Made by a program: the position numbers and the translations under genes. 14,879 nucleotides of DNA from positions 1 to 14,879 of the forward strand of contig JARLHH010000267.1 in the NCBI GenBank assembly GCA_031292335.1. Direction: 5' to 3'. The notes under the pieces were generated by a model that saw nothing but the letters and a program-made list of their open reading frames with translations, was not told where the DNA came from and did not search any database. Positions 1 to 7,055 of the stretch are shown here, piece after piece. How positions within the stretch are numbered: the first letter of the stretch is position 1; every line of letters begins with the position of its first letter. The stretch comes from Candidatus Limnocylindrales bacterium. Its GTDB lineage: Bacteria > Chloroflexota > Limnocylindria > Limnocylindrales > CSP1-4.

Positions 1-804
1 ACGCCGGTCAGCGTGGTCCTGCCCGGTCTCGCCGGCCGGCACAACCTCAACGCGCTCGAGATCGCCCGCCGCTTCGATGATCCTGCCTGGCGCGCCAGTG
101 CGATCGAGGTGATGGCGCGCGCGATCGCGGCGGTACCCGGCTCCGGGGGCCGCGTTGCCGTACCCGCCGTCCTCGGGATCCGCGACCACGCAGCGGTCCT
201 CGAAGCGATCCGCGGGAAGATCCCGGCAGCCACGTTCGAGATGCCGCTTGTCCCGCCCAGCGTGCCCGGGATGCGCCTCTACGCGGCGCTTCGGGCCGCC
301 CTCATCCGGGCCGGCGGGCGTGTCCAGATCGGCGAGATGATCGAACGGATCGATCGCGACGGGCGCGCCGTCACGGCCGTCGTGTCCGCCGCCGCAGTCA
401 GGACCTACACGGTTCGGGCCGGGGCGCTGGTCCTTGCAACGGGCGGGATCGCGGGTGGCGGCCTCGTGGCGGAGCGCGACGGCCGGCTGGTGGAGCCCCT
501 GCTGGGGCTCCCCGTGGAGGCTCCTGCCGCGGATGACTGGCTCGCCGTCGACGCGTTCGAGCCGGCGGGTCATCCCCTAGAGAAGGCAGGCATCCGCACG
601 GACGCCGAGCTTCGGCCGGTGGACGCCGACGGGGTGCCCGTGTTCGAGAATGTCCGCGTGGCCGGCAGCCTCCTCGCCGGCCAGCGGTATATCCGGGAGC
701 GTTGCGGCGACGGGGTCGCGCTCGCCAGTGGATGGCGGGCGGGACGATCGCTCAGCGCGGTCCCGGCTGGGCGTGCCGCAGGGCCGGGGAGCGAGCGACC
801 ATGA
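1..804 (+). CDS. glpB: Anaerobic glycerol-3-phosphate dehydrogenase subunit B, 3' part (5' end outside window)
   Basis: Flavoprotein subunit of the GlpABC complex, which oxidises sn-glycerol-3-phosphate to dihydroxyacetone phosphate and passes electrons to the membrane quinone pool through GlpC. The reading frame is open from base 1, so the gene is cut by the window edge; about 267 codons remain of a family usually near 420 residues. The N-terminal dinucleotide-binding fold is therefore not visible. What remains matches the GlpB C-terminal half: a VPPSVPGMRL segment near bases 247-276, an ATGGIAGGGL glycine-rich stretch near 436-465, and the conserved tail around 600-730 with a GDGVALASGWRAGRSL segment where family members bind the cofactor. 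The stop overlaps the glpC start as ATGA, indicating translational coupling. glpA presumably lies upstream. The assignment is firm because of both sequence and the adjoining glpC. Confidence 0.87.
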   Translation, partial: TPVSVVLPGLAGRHNLNALEIARRFDDPAWRASAIEVMARAIAAVPGSGGRVAVPAVLGIRDHAAVLEAIRGKIPAATFEMPLVPPSVPGMRLYAALRAALIRAGGRVQIGEMIERIDRDGRAVTAVVSAAAVRTYTVRAGALVLATGGIAGGGLVAERDGRLVEPLLGLPVEAPAADDWLAVDAFEPAGHPLEKAGIRTDAELRPVDADGVPVFENVRVAGSLLAGQRYIRERCGDGVALASGWRAGRSLSAVPAGRAAGPGSERP

Positions 805-2141
805 CGATCGCCGAGCTGATCATGGATGCCTCCGAGGAGGCGGTCGGGTACTCGTCGGACGAGTGCCTCAAGTGCAACGTGTGCGTGACCGTGTGCCCGG
901 TCGCGCGGGTCACGGACCTCTTCCCGGGCCCGAAGTACGTGGGTCCCCAGGCACAGCGGTTCCGGAGCGGCCACGCCCAGCCCGTCCAGGTCCCCGGCGT
1001 GCCGATCCTGCTCTCGCCCGACGTCACGGTCGACTACTGCTCGGGCTGCGGCTGGTGCACCACGGCCTGCCCGGCCGGCGTGAAGATCGCCGAGATGAAC
1101 AGCCAGTCCCGGGCCCGGATGAAGGCCGGCAAGCGCCCCAAGCTGCGCGATTGGGGCTTGGGGCAGACCGACCTGGTCGGCCAGGTCGGGGTCCTCTTCT
1201 CGCCGATCGCCAACTGGGCGCTGGCCAACAGGCCGATCCGCGCGATCATGGAGACGACCGTCGGGATCCATCGCCAGGCGCCGTTCCCCAAGTTCAGTCG
1301 CCGCACGCTCCAGTCCACCTGGAAGCGCCGCCAGAAGCGGCGCGGCACGACGGCCGTGCCGGGACCGGATCGGGCCGTCGTCTACTTCCACGGCTGCTCC
1401 GCCAACTACTACGAGCAGCACGTCGCCGACGCCGCGGTCGAGATTCTCCGGCGCAACGGCTTCGAGACGATCATTCCCGAGCAGGTCTGCTGCGGGCTGC
1501 CGCTGATCAGCAACGGGATCTACACGGAAGCGCGCCAGAAGGCCCACCGCAACCTCGACGTGCTGGCCGGCTATGCGAGGCAGGGGTACCGGATCGTCGG
1601 GACGTCCACCTCCTGCACCCATACGATCAAGGCCGAGTACCGGGAGATGCTCGACATCCACGACGACGACGCGACCGTGGTCGCGAACGCGACGTGGGAC
1701 ATCTGCGAGTTCCTGCTGGACCTCCACGAGCAGGGCAAGCTCAACACGCAGTTCGGCCGGCTCGACGAGGACCTGCCCTACCACGCGCCCTGCCAGCTCC
1801 GTTCCCACGGCATCGGCCTGCCGGCGATGGACCTGTTCGCGCTGGTGCCGGGTCTGCGCGCCGCCGACATGGACCACGACTGCTGCGGCATCGCGGGCAC
1901 GTACGGCATGAAGAAGGAGAAATACCCGATCGGCATGGCGGTCGGTGCCCCGCTGTTCGAGAAGATCAAGGCGAGCAACGCGCCGGAAGCCGCCTGCGAT
2001 TCGGAGACGTGCCGCTGGCAGATCGAGAAGGCGACGGGAACGCGAACCCGACACCCGATCGAGATCCTCCTCGACGCGTACCGCGCGGGTGATTCGGAGC
2101 GCCTGGCGGCACGCGGACCGCTCGCGCCCGCGGGGATCTGA
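801..2141 (+). CDS. glpC: Anaerobic glycerol-3-phosphate dehydrogenase subunit C, iron-sulfur membrane-anchor subunit
   Basis: Iron-sulfur subunit that connects the GlpAB flavoproteins to membrane quinones. The 446-residue protein shows two ferredoxin-type [4Fe-4S] motifs, C22-x2-C25-x2-C28-x3-CP and C80-x2-C83-x2-C86-x3-CP. They are followed by two CCG-type cysteine-rich domains: HGC near residue 199 with CC at 230-231, and HAPC near 331 with CC at 361-362. A DLVGQVG segment and the HR.APFPKFS linker between the two halves are typical of GlpC rather than of GlcF or HdrD relatives. ATG 801 was chosen over an in-frame upstream start at 702 because it overlaps the glpB stop (ATGA), places the first cysteine at residue 22, and has a GGGGAG ribosome-binding site at 786-791. 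It is somewhat longer than E. coli GlpC (396 residues). DhaM follows after 5 bases. Confidence 0.92.
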   Translation: MTIAELIMDASEEAVGYSSDECLKCNVCVTVCPVARVTDLFPGPKYVGPQAQRFRSGHAQPVQVPGVPILLSPDVTVDYCSGCGWCTTACPAGVKIAEMNSQSRARMKAGKRPKLRDWGLGQTDLVGQVGVLFSPIANWALANRPIRAIMETTVGIHRQAPFPKFSRRTLQSTWKRRQKRRGTTAVPGPDRAVVYFHGCSANYYEQHVADAAVEILRRNGFETIIPEQVCCGLPLISNGIYTEARQKAHRNLDVLAGYARQGYRIVGTSTSCTHTIKAEYREMLDIHDDDATVVANATWDICEFLLDLHEQGKLNTQFGRLDEDLPYHAPCQLRSHGIGLPAMDLFALVPGLRAADMDHDCCGIAGTYGMKKEKYPIGMAVGAPLFEKIKASNAPEAACDSETCRWQIEKATGTRTRHPIEILLDAYRAGDSERLAARGPLAPAGI

Positions 2142-2146
2142 GTCCA

Positions 2147-2572
2147 GTGGCGGGGGACGGTGGCGACGCGGGGCTTGTTGGGCTCGTCATCGTGTCGCAC
2201 TCGGCGAAGGTCGCCGACGGGACCCTGGAGCTCGCCTCGCAGATGGCCGGCGATGACGTGCGCATCGTCGCTGCGGGCGGCCTCGAGGACGGCAGCATCG
2301 GCACGGACGCCACCCGGATCATGGCCGCCATCGAGGCCGCGGACAGCGGGGCCGGCGTCGTGGTGATGGTCGACCTCGGCAGCGCCGTCCTGTCGGCATC
2401 GACCGCCCTGGAGCTGCTCGACCCGGCCCAGGCTGCCCGGGTCCGGCTGAGCCGCGGGCCGGTGGTCGAGGGCGCCATCGTCGCGGCGATCCAGGCGAGC
2501 ATCGGGGACGACCTCCTGACGGTGTGCGACGCGGCGGACGCGACGCTCACCCAGGACAAGCTCGCGGAGTGA
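2147..2572 (+). CDS. dhaM: PTS-dependent dihydroxyacetone kinase phosphotransferase subunit DhaM (single EIIA domain)
   Basis: Mannose-family EIIA-like domain that takes phosphate from HPr and passes it to the ADP bound on DhaL, which then phosphorylates dihydroxyacetone held by DhaK. At 141 residues it is a single domain: the predicted phosphorylated histidine is H18 in VSHSAKVA, followed by the DhaM signatures GGLEDGSIGT (44-53) and DLGSAV (76-81), then a GPVVEGA segment. E. coli DhaM is about 472 residues because HPr and an EI N-terminal domain are fused to it; both are separate genes downstream here. The start is GTG 2147, with a weak GGGGA about 9 bases upstream; no other in-frame start leaves room for the beta-strand before H18. 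The stop overlaps the next start as GTGA. No dhaK or dhaL lies in the window; they are expected nearby upstream. Confidence 0.9.
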   Translation: MAGDGGDAGLVGLVIVSHSAKVADGTLELASQMAGDDVRIVAAGGLEDGSIGTDATRIMAAIEAADSGAGVVVMVDLGSAVLSASTALELLDPAQAARVRLSRGPVVEGAIVAAIQASIGDDLLTVCDAADATLTQDKLAE

Positions 2573-3648
2573 CGGGGTCCGCGCCCACCGGGCCGGACCC
2601 GGGCGCCGGCGTTGTGGTCATCGGGGGCGGTGCCGTCGGCTCGTTCATCGCTACGCTGATTGCCCGGTCCGGGAGGGCCGTCGTCCTCGCGGGCCGACCC
2701 GGGAGCGGTCGCTCCGGCTCCGACGAGCTTGCCGTCCGCACGCCCGACGGGGCGGCCTGGCGGACCCGGGTGGACCGCGCGGACGGCACCGCGGGCCTGG
2801 GCCGCCCGGCCGGCGTGGTCCTGGCCGTGAAGATGCCGGACCTGGACGCCGCCATCGAGGCCTGCGCGGCCTGGCCCACGACCCCCGTCGTCACGTTGCA
2901 GAACGGGATCGGCGCCGAAGAGGCGGTCGCGGCCGCCCGCCCGGGCGCGCCGCTGTTGGCCGGATCGCTGACTGCTCCACTCGGCTTCGAGGCGGACGGG
3001 ACGCTCGCCTGGCGCGCCCGGCGAGGGATCGCCTTCGGCTCGGTCAGGGGCGACACGGCAGCCGTCCTGGCGGCCCTCCGGGACCCGCTGGACGCGGCCG
3101 GGCTGGCCGTCGCGCAGGTGGACGACTGGCGGGCGATGAAGTGGTCGAAGCTGCTCACCAACCTCGTGGCGAACGCGGTCCCTGCGCTGCTGGACTCCGA
3201 CGCGGCGTCGGTCTACGCCGACCGGCGGCTGTTCGCCGTCGAGCGGGCGGCGGTCCTGGAGACGCTCCGCGTGATGCGGGCACTCGGTTACGCTCCGATG
3301 CGGCTGCCGGGTGCCGACGTCCGGTGGCTGGCGGCTGCGTTCCGGGCGCCGACCCTGTTCGGGCAGCCGGTCCTGCGCCGGGTCGTGGGACGAGCCCGCG
3401 GCGGCAAGGCCCCGTCGCTCCTGCTTCACCTGCGCGCGGGCGGCGGGCCGTCCGAGGCGCCCTGGCTCAACGGGGCCGTCGCCCGGGCGGGCGAGGCCGC
3501 CGGCGTGCCGACGCCGGTCAACGCCGCCCTCGCGGCCATGATGGCGGCCGCCGACGCCTCCCCGGCCGCCTGGGACACAACGCGGGGCCGGCCAACGGCA
3601 CTCCTTTCGACGATCGGCGGACCATCGACCACCTGGAGAAGCCCATGA
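2569..3648 (+). CDS. Ketopantoate reductase family (2-dehydropantoate 2-reductase, ApbA/PanE-like)
   Basis: NADPH-dependent reductase family whose best-known member reduces 2-dehydropantoate to pantoate for coenzyme A synthesis. The 359-residue protein begins its Rossmann fold with VVVIGGGAVGSF near residue 18. It carries the mid-chain LAVKMPDLDAA and TLQNGIGAEE segments of the family. The C-terminal helical domain has the expected catalytic lysine in WSKLLTNLVANA (K194, N198), and the substrate-binding glutamate is in SEAPWLNG (S295, E296, N301). GTG 2569 was chosen because it overlaps the dhaM stop (GTGA); the in-frame start at 2524 lies deep inside dhaM. Its own stop overlaps the HPr start (ATGA). 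The family includes many paralogs acting on other 2-ketoacids or of unknown substrate, and the position between two PTS genes does not point to pantothenate, so no gene symbol is given. Confidence 0.85.
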   Translation: MTGSAPTGPDPGAGVVVIGGGAVGSFIATLIARSGRAVVLAGRPGSGRSGSDELAVRTPDGAAWRTRVDRADGTAGLGRPAGVVLAVKMPDLDAAIEACAAWPTTPVVTLQNGIGAEEAVAAARPGAPLLAGSLTAPLGFEADGTLAWRARRGIAFGSVRGDTAAVLAALRDPLDAAGLAVAQVDDWRAMKWSKLLTNLVANAVPALLDSDAASVYADRRLFAVERAAVLETLRVMRALGYAPMRLPGADVRWLAAAFRAPTLFGQPVLRRVVGRARGGKAPSLLLHLRAGGGPSEAPWLNGAVARAGEAAGVPTPVNAALAAMMAAADASPAAWDTTRGRPTALLSTIGGPSTTWRSP

Positions 3649-3929
3649 AGACGATCCGACTCACCGTCCGCAACCCGTCGGGGATCCATCTGCGGCCGGG
3701 CGCGGCCTTCGTCCGGGCCGCGGCGTCTCACCGCGGCACGGCCGTGCGCGTCAGCAACGTGACGGCCGGGTCCGCGCCGGTGGACGCGCGCAGCATGCTC
3801 GCGGTGACGGCGCTCAAGATCAAGCAGGGTCACGAGATCGAGGTGACCGCGGACGGTCCGGACGAGGAGGTTGCGCTCGAGACGTTGCGCGCCGCCGTGG
3901 AGAGCGGGCTCGGCGAGCCACTCGCCTGA
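3645..3929 (+). CDS. ptsH: HPr-family phosphocarrier protein
   Basis: Small cytosolic phosphocarrier of the phosphotransferase system; it accepts phosphate from enzyme I on a histidine and hands it to EIIA-type domains, here most plausibly DhaM. The 94-residue protein has the active-site motif GIHLRPGA with the histidine at position 15, the canonical HPr position. The regulatory-serine region aligns as DARSMLAVTALKIKQG, so S50 occupies the place of Ser46 in Bacillus HPr; whether it is phosphorylated cannot be told. The ATG overlaps the reductase stop (ATGA) and has GGAGA at 3635-3639 with 5-base spacing. A much longer open frame beginning at 3141 is out of frame with the reductase over its whole upstream part and was discarded. 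The gene closes the glp-dha block; enzyme I lies about 700 bases downstream. Confidence 0.93.
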   Translation: MKTIRLTVRNPSGIHLRPGAAFVRAAASHRGTAVRVSNVTAGSAPVDARSMLAVTALKIKQGHEIEVTADGPDEEVALETLRAAVESGLGEPLA

Positions 3930-3956
3930 CCGCGGCACGGCCCAGCGCGGATCGAT

Positions 3957-3979
3957 GTGCCGGGCATGACCCCCGGCGC
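3957..3979 (+). other. Stem-loop between ptsH and plsY
   Basis: GTGCCGGG (3957-3964) can pair with CCCGGCGC (3972-3979) around a 7-base loop, with one G-T wobble. It lies 27 bases after the ptsH stop and ends one base before the GATAAT hexamer proposed as the plsY -10 box. It could end transcription of the upstream block, although no T-run follows, or it could be a dyad operator in the promoter spacer. Short GC palindromes are common by chance in such DNA, so the role is uncertain. Confidence 0.4.
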
Positions 3980-3980
3980 C

Positions 3981-3986
3981 GATAAT
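3981..3986 (+). promoter_or_regulatory. Putative -10 box (GATAAT) of the plsY-ptsI unit
   Basis: GATAAT differs from TATAAT at one position and stands out in DNA of about 70% GC. It ends 7 bases before GTG 3994, so transcription starting at the usual distance would begin at or beside that codon and give a leaderless mRNA. No convincing -35 element is seen 16-18 bases upstream. Confidence 0.45.
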
Positions 3987-3993
3987 GCCGGGC

Positions 3994-4614
3994 GTGGAGT
4001 CCGGATCCGTCCTTGCCGCCGTCATCACGGCCGCCGCTGCCTACTTCATCGGAGGCATCCCGTTCGGGATCGTGGTCGCGCGCCTCGTCGGTGGGCAGGA
4101 CCCGCGCAGCATCGGCAGCGGGCGGACAGGCGGCGCGAACACGCTGCGGGCCATCGGACCACGCTGGGCGCTCGTGTCCGGGCTCCTGGACGCCGCCAAG
4201 GGCAGCGTCGCCGTCCTCCTTCCGCGGCTCCTCGGCTTCGGGCCGGAGCTCGAGGTGCTGGGCGCCCTCGTCGCGATCGTGGGGCACAGCCGCTCGCCCT
4301 ACATCGGGTTCGGCGGCGGCCGGGGGGTCTCGGTGGCCTGGGGCACGCTCGTCGTCATCCAGCCGTTGGTCGCCCTGGCGATCCTGCCGGTTTTCGGGGG
4401 CGTGATCCTGGCGACCAGGATCTCGTCCCTCGGCTCGCTGCTCGGCTCGCTCTTCGGGGGCCTGCTGATGCTCGCGCTCGTCGCGCTGCAGGGGCTGCCG
4501 CCGGTCTACGACGTCTACGCGGCGGGCTCGGTCGCGCTGATCTGGATCTTCCACCTCGACAACATCGCGCGCCTCCTGCGCGGCACCGAGCGCCGGATCG
4601 ATCGGCGTCCCTGA
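3994..4614 (+). CDS. plsY: Glycerol-3-phosphate acyltransferase PlsY (membrane, acyl-phosphate dependent), divergent motifs
   Basis: Integral-membrane enzyme that transfers an acyl group from acyl-phosphate to sn-glycerol-3-phosphate, the first step of phospholipid synthesis. The 206-residue protein is strongly hydrophobic with about five membrane spans. Family motifs are recognisable in order: GGIPFG near the start, DPRSIGSGRTGGANTLR (36-52, motif 1), LLDAAKG, GHSRSPYIGFGGGRGV (motif 2, ending near 112), and H187-L-D-N190-IARL with RGTE after it (motif 3). Two normally conserved positions differ: motif 1 usually reads GSGN and here reads GSGR, and the GGKG of motif 2 is GGRG. The start is taken as GTG 3994 because a -10-like box lies 7 bases before it; ATG 3985 in the same frame would overlap that box and adds three residues. 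Neither has a Shine-Dalgarno. A diverged paralog is possible. Confidence 0.85.
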   Translation: MESGSVLAAVITAAAAYFIGGIPFGIVVARLVGGQDPRSIGSGRTGGANTLRAIGPRWALVSGLLDAAKGSVAVLLPRLLGFGPELEVLGALVAIVGHSRSPYIGFGGGRGVSVAWGTLVVIQPLVALAILPVFGGVILATRISSLGSLLGSLFGGLLMLALVALQGLPPVYDVYAAGSVALIWIFHLDNIARLLRGTERRIDRRP

Positions 4615-4616
4615 CC

Positions 4617-4622
4617 GGAGGT
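4617..4622 (+). promoter_or_regulatory. Strong ribosome-binding site of ptsI (GGAGGT)
   Basis: GGAGGT lies three bases after the plsY stop and five bases before ATG 4628. It is the best-spaced Shine-Dalgarno in the window and fixes the ptsI start. It also indicates that ptsI is translated from the plsY transcript with its own efficient initiation. Confidence 0.7.
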
Positions 4623-4627
4623 TCACC

Positions 4628-6430
4628 ATGCACACGCTCACCGGAACGCCCGCGTCCGCCGGCGTCGCCATCGGCCCCCTGGTCGTCATCCGGCCCGCGC
4701 CGGTCGTGGCGGGAGGTCGAATCCAGCCTGGGCAGGAGGCTGGCGAGATCGCGCGACTCGAGACGGCGATGACGGAAGCCGGGGCGGAGCTCGACCTGCT
4801 CGCCGAGCGCGTCGGCGCCGAACACCCGGCGGAGGCGGAGATCTTCGCCGCCCACGCCATGCTTGCCCAGGACCCGGCCCTCGCGGAGGCGGCCGAGGAA
4901 TGCATCCGCGCCGGCGACGACGCCGTCGCGGCGATCCGCGCCGCCGGCGAGCAGTTCGCCGCCGAGTATCGCGCCATCGGGGACGAGCTCCTCGCGGCGC
5001 GCGCGACCGACATCCTGGACGTCGCCGGGCGGATCGCCGATCGCCTGACCGGCAGCCATGCGGCCGCCCCGACGCTGGACCGGCCTTCGATCATCGCCGC
5101 GGCGGACCTCACGCCTTCGCTCACCGCCACGCTCCCGCGCGACCGGATGCTCGGGATCGCCCTCGCCGAAGGCTCCGCGACCGCGCACGCCGCCATCCTG
5201 GCCCGGGCCTACGGCATCCCGGCCGTGGTCGGGATCGGGGGCCTGCTGGACGTGATCGAGGGTGCCGCGGGCACGCTGGCGGGTTCCGGTGCCCTCGTCG
5301 CGCTCGACGGCGCAAGCGGCGAGATCGTGCTGGAACCGGACGATGCGACGGTCGCTCGCTTCGAGCGGGCCCGCGCCGCGGCAGGGGCGGCGATGGCGCA
5401 GGCGGTCGCCGAGGCAGTCCTGCCGGCGGTGACCCGCGACGGGCTGGAGGTGACGCTCCTGGCCAACATCGGAGGGCCGGGCGAGTCCGCCCGCGCGGTG
5501 GAGCTCGGCGCTCACGGAGTGGGGCTGTTTCGCACGGAGTTCCTCTTCCTCGAGCGTGGGGCGCCCCCGTCCGAGGAGGAGCAGCTGGCTGCCTACCGGG
5601 CGGTCGTGGAGGCGTTCGCGCCCTACCCTGTCACGATCCGGTTGCTGGACGTGGGTGGCGACAAGCCGATCCCCTACCTGCCGATCGCGCCGGAAGCCAA
5701 CCCCTTCCTGGGCGTCCGCGCGCTCCGCCTGGCGTGGGACGAGCCGGGCCTCTTCCTGACCCAGCTGCGGGCCGCCATGCGGGCCGCGGCGGGCATGCCC
5801 GCCGGCACGGTCGGGGTGATGGCGCCGATGATCGCCGACGCCCGGGATGCCGACCTCCTGCTCCGCCTTGCCGCCCGGGCGCGCGACGGCCTCGTGGCCG
5901 CGGGTGTCGCGCACGGCGAGATCGAGCTGGGCGTGATGCTGGAGATCCCGGCGGCCATCCTCGTGGGGGACACGTATCTGCCGCGGCTCGCCTTCGCGAG
6001 CATCGGGACGAACGACCTCCTCCAGTACACGGTGGCGGTCGACCGCGGCAACCGGTCGCTCGCCCGCTACCAGGAGTCGCTCCACCCGGCCCTGCTCCGC
6101 CTGGTCCGCCGGGCCGTCGAGACGTGTGACGCAGCCGGAGCCTCGCTGTCGGTCTGCGGCGAGATGGGCGGCGACGCGGTCGCGGCGCTCGCGCTGGTGG
6201 GACTGGGCGTCCGCAAGTTGAGCATGGCCTCGTCCAGCCTGGCGGGCGTGCGCCGCGCGATCCGGGCGGCGGACACGGCCGCCCTGCAGGAGGCGGCCCG
6301 GATCGCGCTGGCGGGTCCCACCGCCGACGACGTGCGCGCCGGCCTCGTTGTGCTGGCCGCCAGGCTCGCGGTCGGGGCGCCGCTCGACGGGGCGCCGCTC
6401 GCCGACCGGGTGGACGCCTCGCTGGGGTAG
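4628..6430 (+). CDS. ptsI: Phosphoenolpyruvate-protein phosphotransferase (PTS enzyme I)
   Basis: Cytosolic first enzyme of the phosphotransferase system: it autophosphorylates from PEP and phosphorylates HPr. The 600-residue length is slightly above the usual 570-580. Domains in order are an N-terminal HPr-binding and phospho-histidine region opening with GTPASAGVAIGP, the phosphohistidine H187 in GSATAHAAILARAYG (E. coli His189), and a C-terminal PEP-binding barrel. The barrel shows GLFRTEFLFL, LDVGGDKPIPYLP, NPFLGVRALR, SIGTNDLLQYT and the catalytic cysteine C510 in SVCGEMGGD. All catalytic motifs are intact. The only visible HPr and EIIA partners are the upstream ptsH and dhaM, and no EIIB or EIIC gene is in the window, so dihydroxyacetone phosphorylation is the likely use. 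ATG 4628 has GGAGGT at ideal spacing. The gene probably shares a transcript with plsY, 13 bases upstream. Confidence 0.95.
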   Translation: MHTLTGTPASAGVAIGPLVVIRPAPVVAGGRIQPGQEAGEIARLETAMTEAGAELDLLAERVGAEHPAEAEIFAAHAMLAQDPALAEAAEECIRAGDDAVAAIRAAGEQFAAEYRAIGDELLAARATDILDVAGRIADRLTGSHAAAPTLDRPSIIAAADLTPSLTATLPRDRMLGIALAEGSATAHAAILARAYGIPAVVGIGGLLDVIEGAAGTLAGSGALVALDGASGEIVLEPDDATVARFERARAAAGAAMAQAVAEAVLPAVTRDGLEVTLLANIGGPGESARAVELGAHGVGLFRTEFLFLERGAPPSEEEQLAAYRAVVEAFAPYPVTIRLLDVGGDKPIPYLPIAPEANPFLGVRALRLAWDEPGLFLTQLRAAMRAAAGMPAGTVGVMAPMIADARDADLLLRLAARARDGLVAAGVAHGEIELGVMLEIPAAILVGDTYLPRLAFASIGTNDLLQYTVAVDRGNRSLARYQESLHPALLRLVRRAVETCDAAGASLSVCGEMGGDAVAALALVGLGVRKLSMASSSLAGVRRAIRAADTAALQEAARIALAGPTADDVRAGLVVLAARLAVGAPLDGAPLADRVDASLG

Positions 6431-6433
6431 ACT
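6428..6433 (+). promoter_or_regulatory. Possible -10 box (TAGACT) before apt
   Basis: TAGACT fits the TAnnnT pattern and overlaps the ptsI stop codon. It would place a transcript start near 6440 and a leader of about 70 bases before apt. No -35 element is convincing. The call rests mainly on analogous hexamers at other gene-block starts in the window. Confidence 0.25.
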
Positions 6434-6508
6434 CTCGACGGGCGCCCACTCGTTCGACCCGCATGCGCGACCGTGCCCGCGCCGCGCCCTCGGAGGTTCC
6501 CAGCAGCG

Positions 6509-7030
6509 ATGACGCCGGATGAGCTTCGCGCGAGGATTCGCGAGATCCCCGACTTCCCGAAGCCTGGCATTCTCTTCTACGACATCACCACGCTCCTCAA
6601 GGACGCCAGGGCGTACCGGGCCGCGATCGATGCGATGCTCGCGCCCTATGCCGGCATCGCCATCGACGTCGTGGTGGGGATGGAGTCGCGCGGTTTCATC
6701 TTCTCCGCGCCGATGGCGTACCAGCTGGGCGCCGGGCTGGTGCCCGTGCGCAAGCTGGGCAAGCTGCCGGCGGAGACGATCAGCGTCGAGTACGCCCTCG
6801 AATACGGCTCGAACACGCTCGAGGTGCACCGCGACGCGATCCAGCCCGGCCAGAAGGTCCTGATCGTGGACGATCTGCTCGCCACCGGCGGAACGGTCAA
6901 CGGGACGGTGGAGCTGGTCCAGCGGCTCAAGGGTGAGATCGTGGGGCTGGCGTTCCTGGTGGAGCTCGGCTTCCTCAAGGGTCGCGACCGGCTGACCGGG
7001 CAGACGGTCACGTCGGTCATCACGTACTGA
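6509..7030 (+). CDS. apt: Adenine phosphoribosyltransferase
   Basis: Salvage enzyme that condenses adenine with PRPP to give AMP and pyrophosphate; adenine is released by methylthioadenosine and SAH breakdown. The 173-residue protein has the usual Apt length and signatures: DFPKPGILFYDITTLLKD near residues 13-30, VVVGMESRGFIF near 55-66, a PVRKLGKLPAET loop, and the 13-residue PRPP motif VLIVDDLLATGGT at 117-129. ATG 6509 was chosen over in-frame GTG 6473 because the latter adds twelve arginine- and proline-rich residues before the conserved N-terminus. A GGAGG at 6492-6496 serves 6509, although its 12-base spacing is long. The next gene follows after 25 bases, suggesting cotranscription with the MtnA-like and GNAT genes. 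Confidence 0.95.
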   Translation: MTPDELRARIREIPDFPKPGILFYDITTLLKDARAYRAAIDAMLAPYAGIAIDVVVGMESRGFIFSAPMAYQLGAGLVPVRKLGKLPAETISVEYALEYGSNTLEVHRDAIQPGQKVLIVDDLLATGGTVNGTVELVQRLKGEIVGLAFLVELGFLKGRDRLTGQTVTSVITY

Positions 7031-7055
7031 CGCAGGCCCGGGCGGGGGCGACTCG

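Noticed and set aside
650..2092. A 480-codon + strand frame overlapping glpC
   Set aside because: It runs in another frame through glpB and glpC. The glpC frame holds all the cysteine motifs, while this one is R/P/G-rich without a domain.
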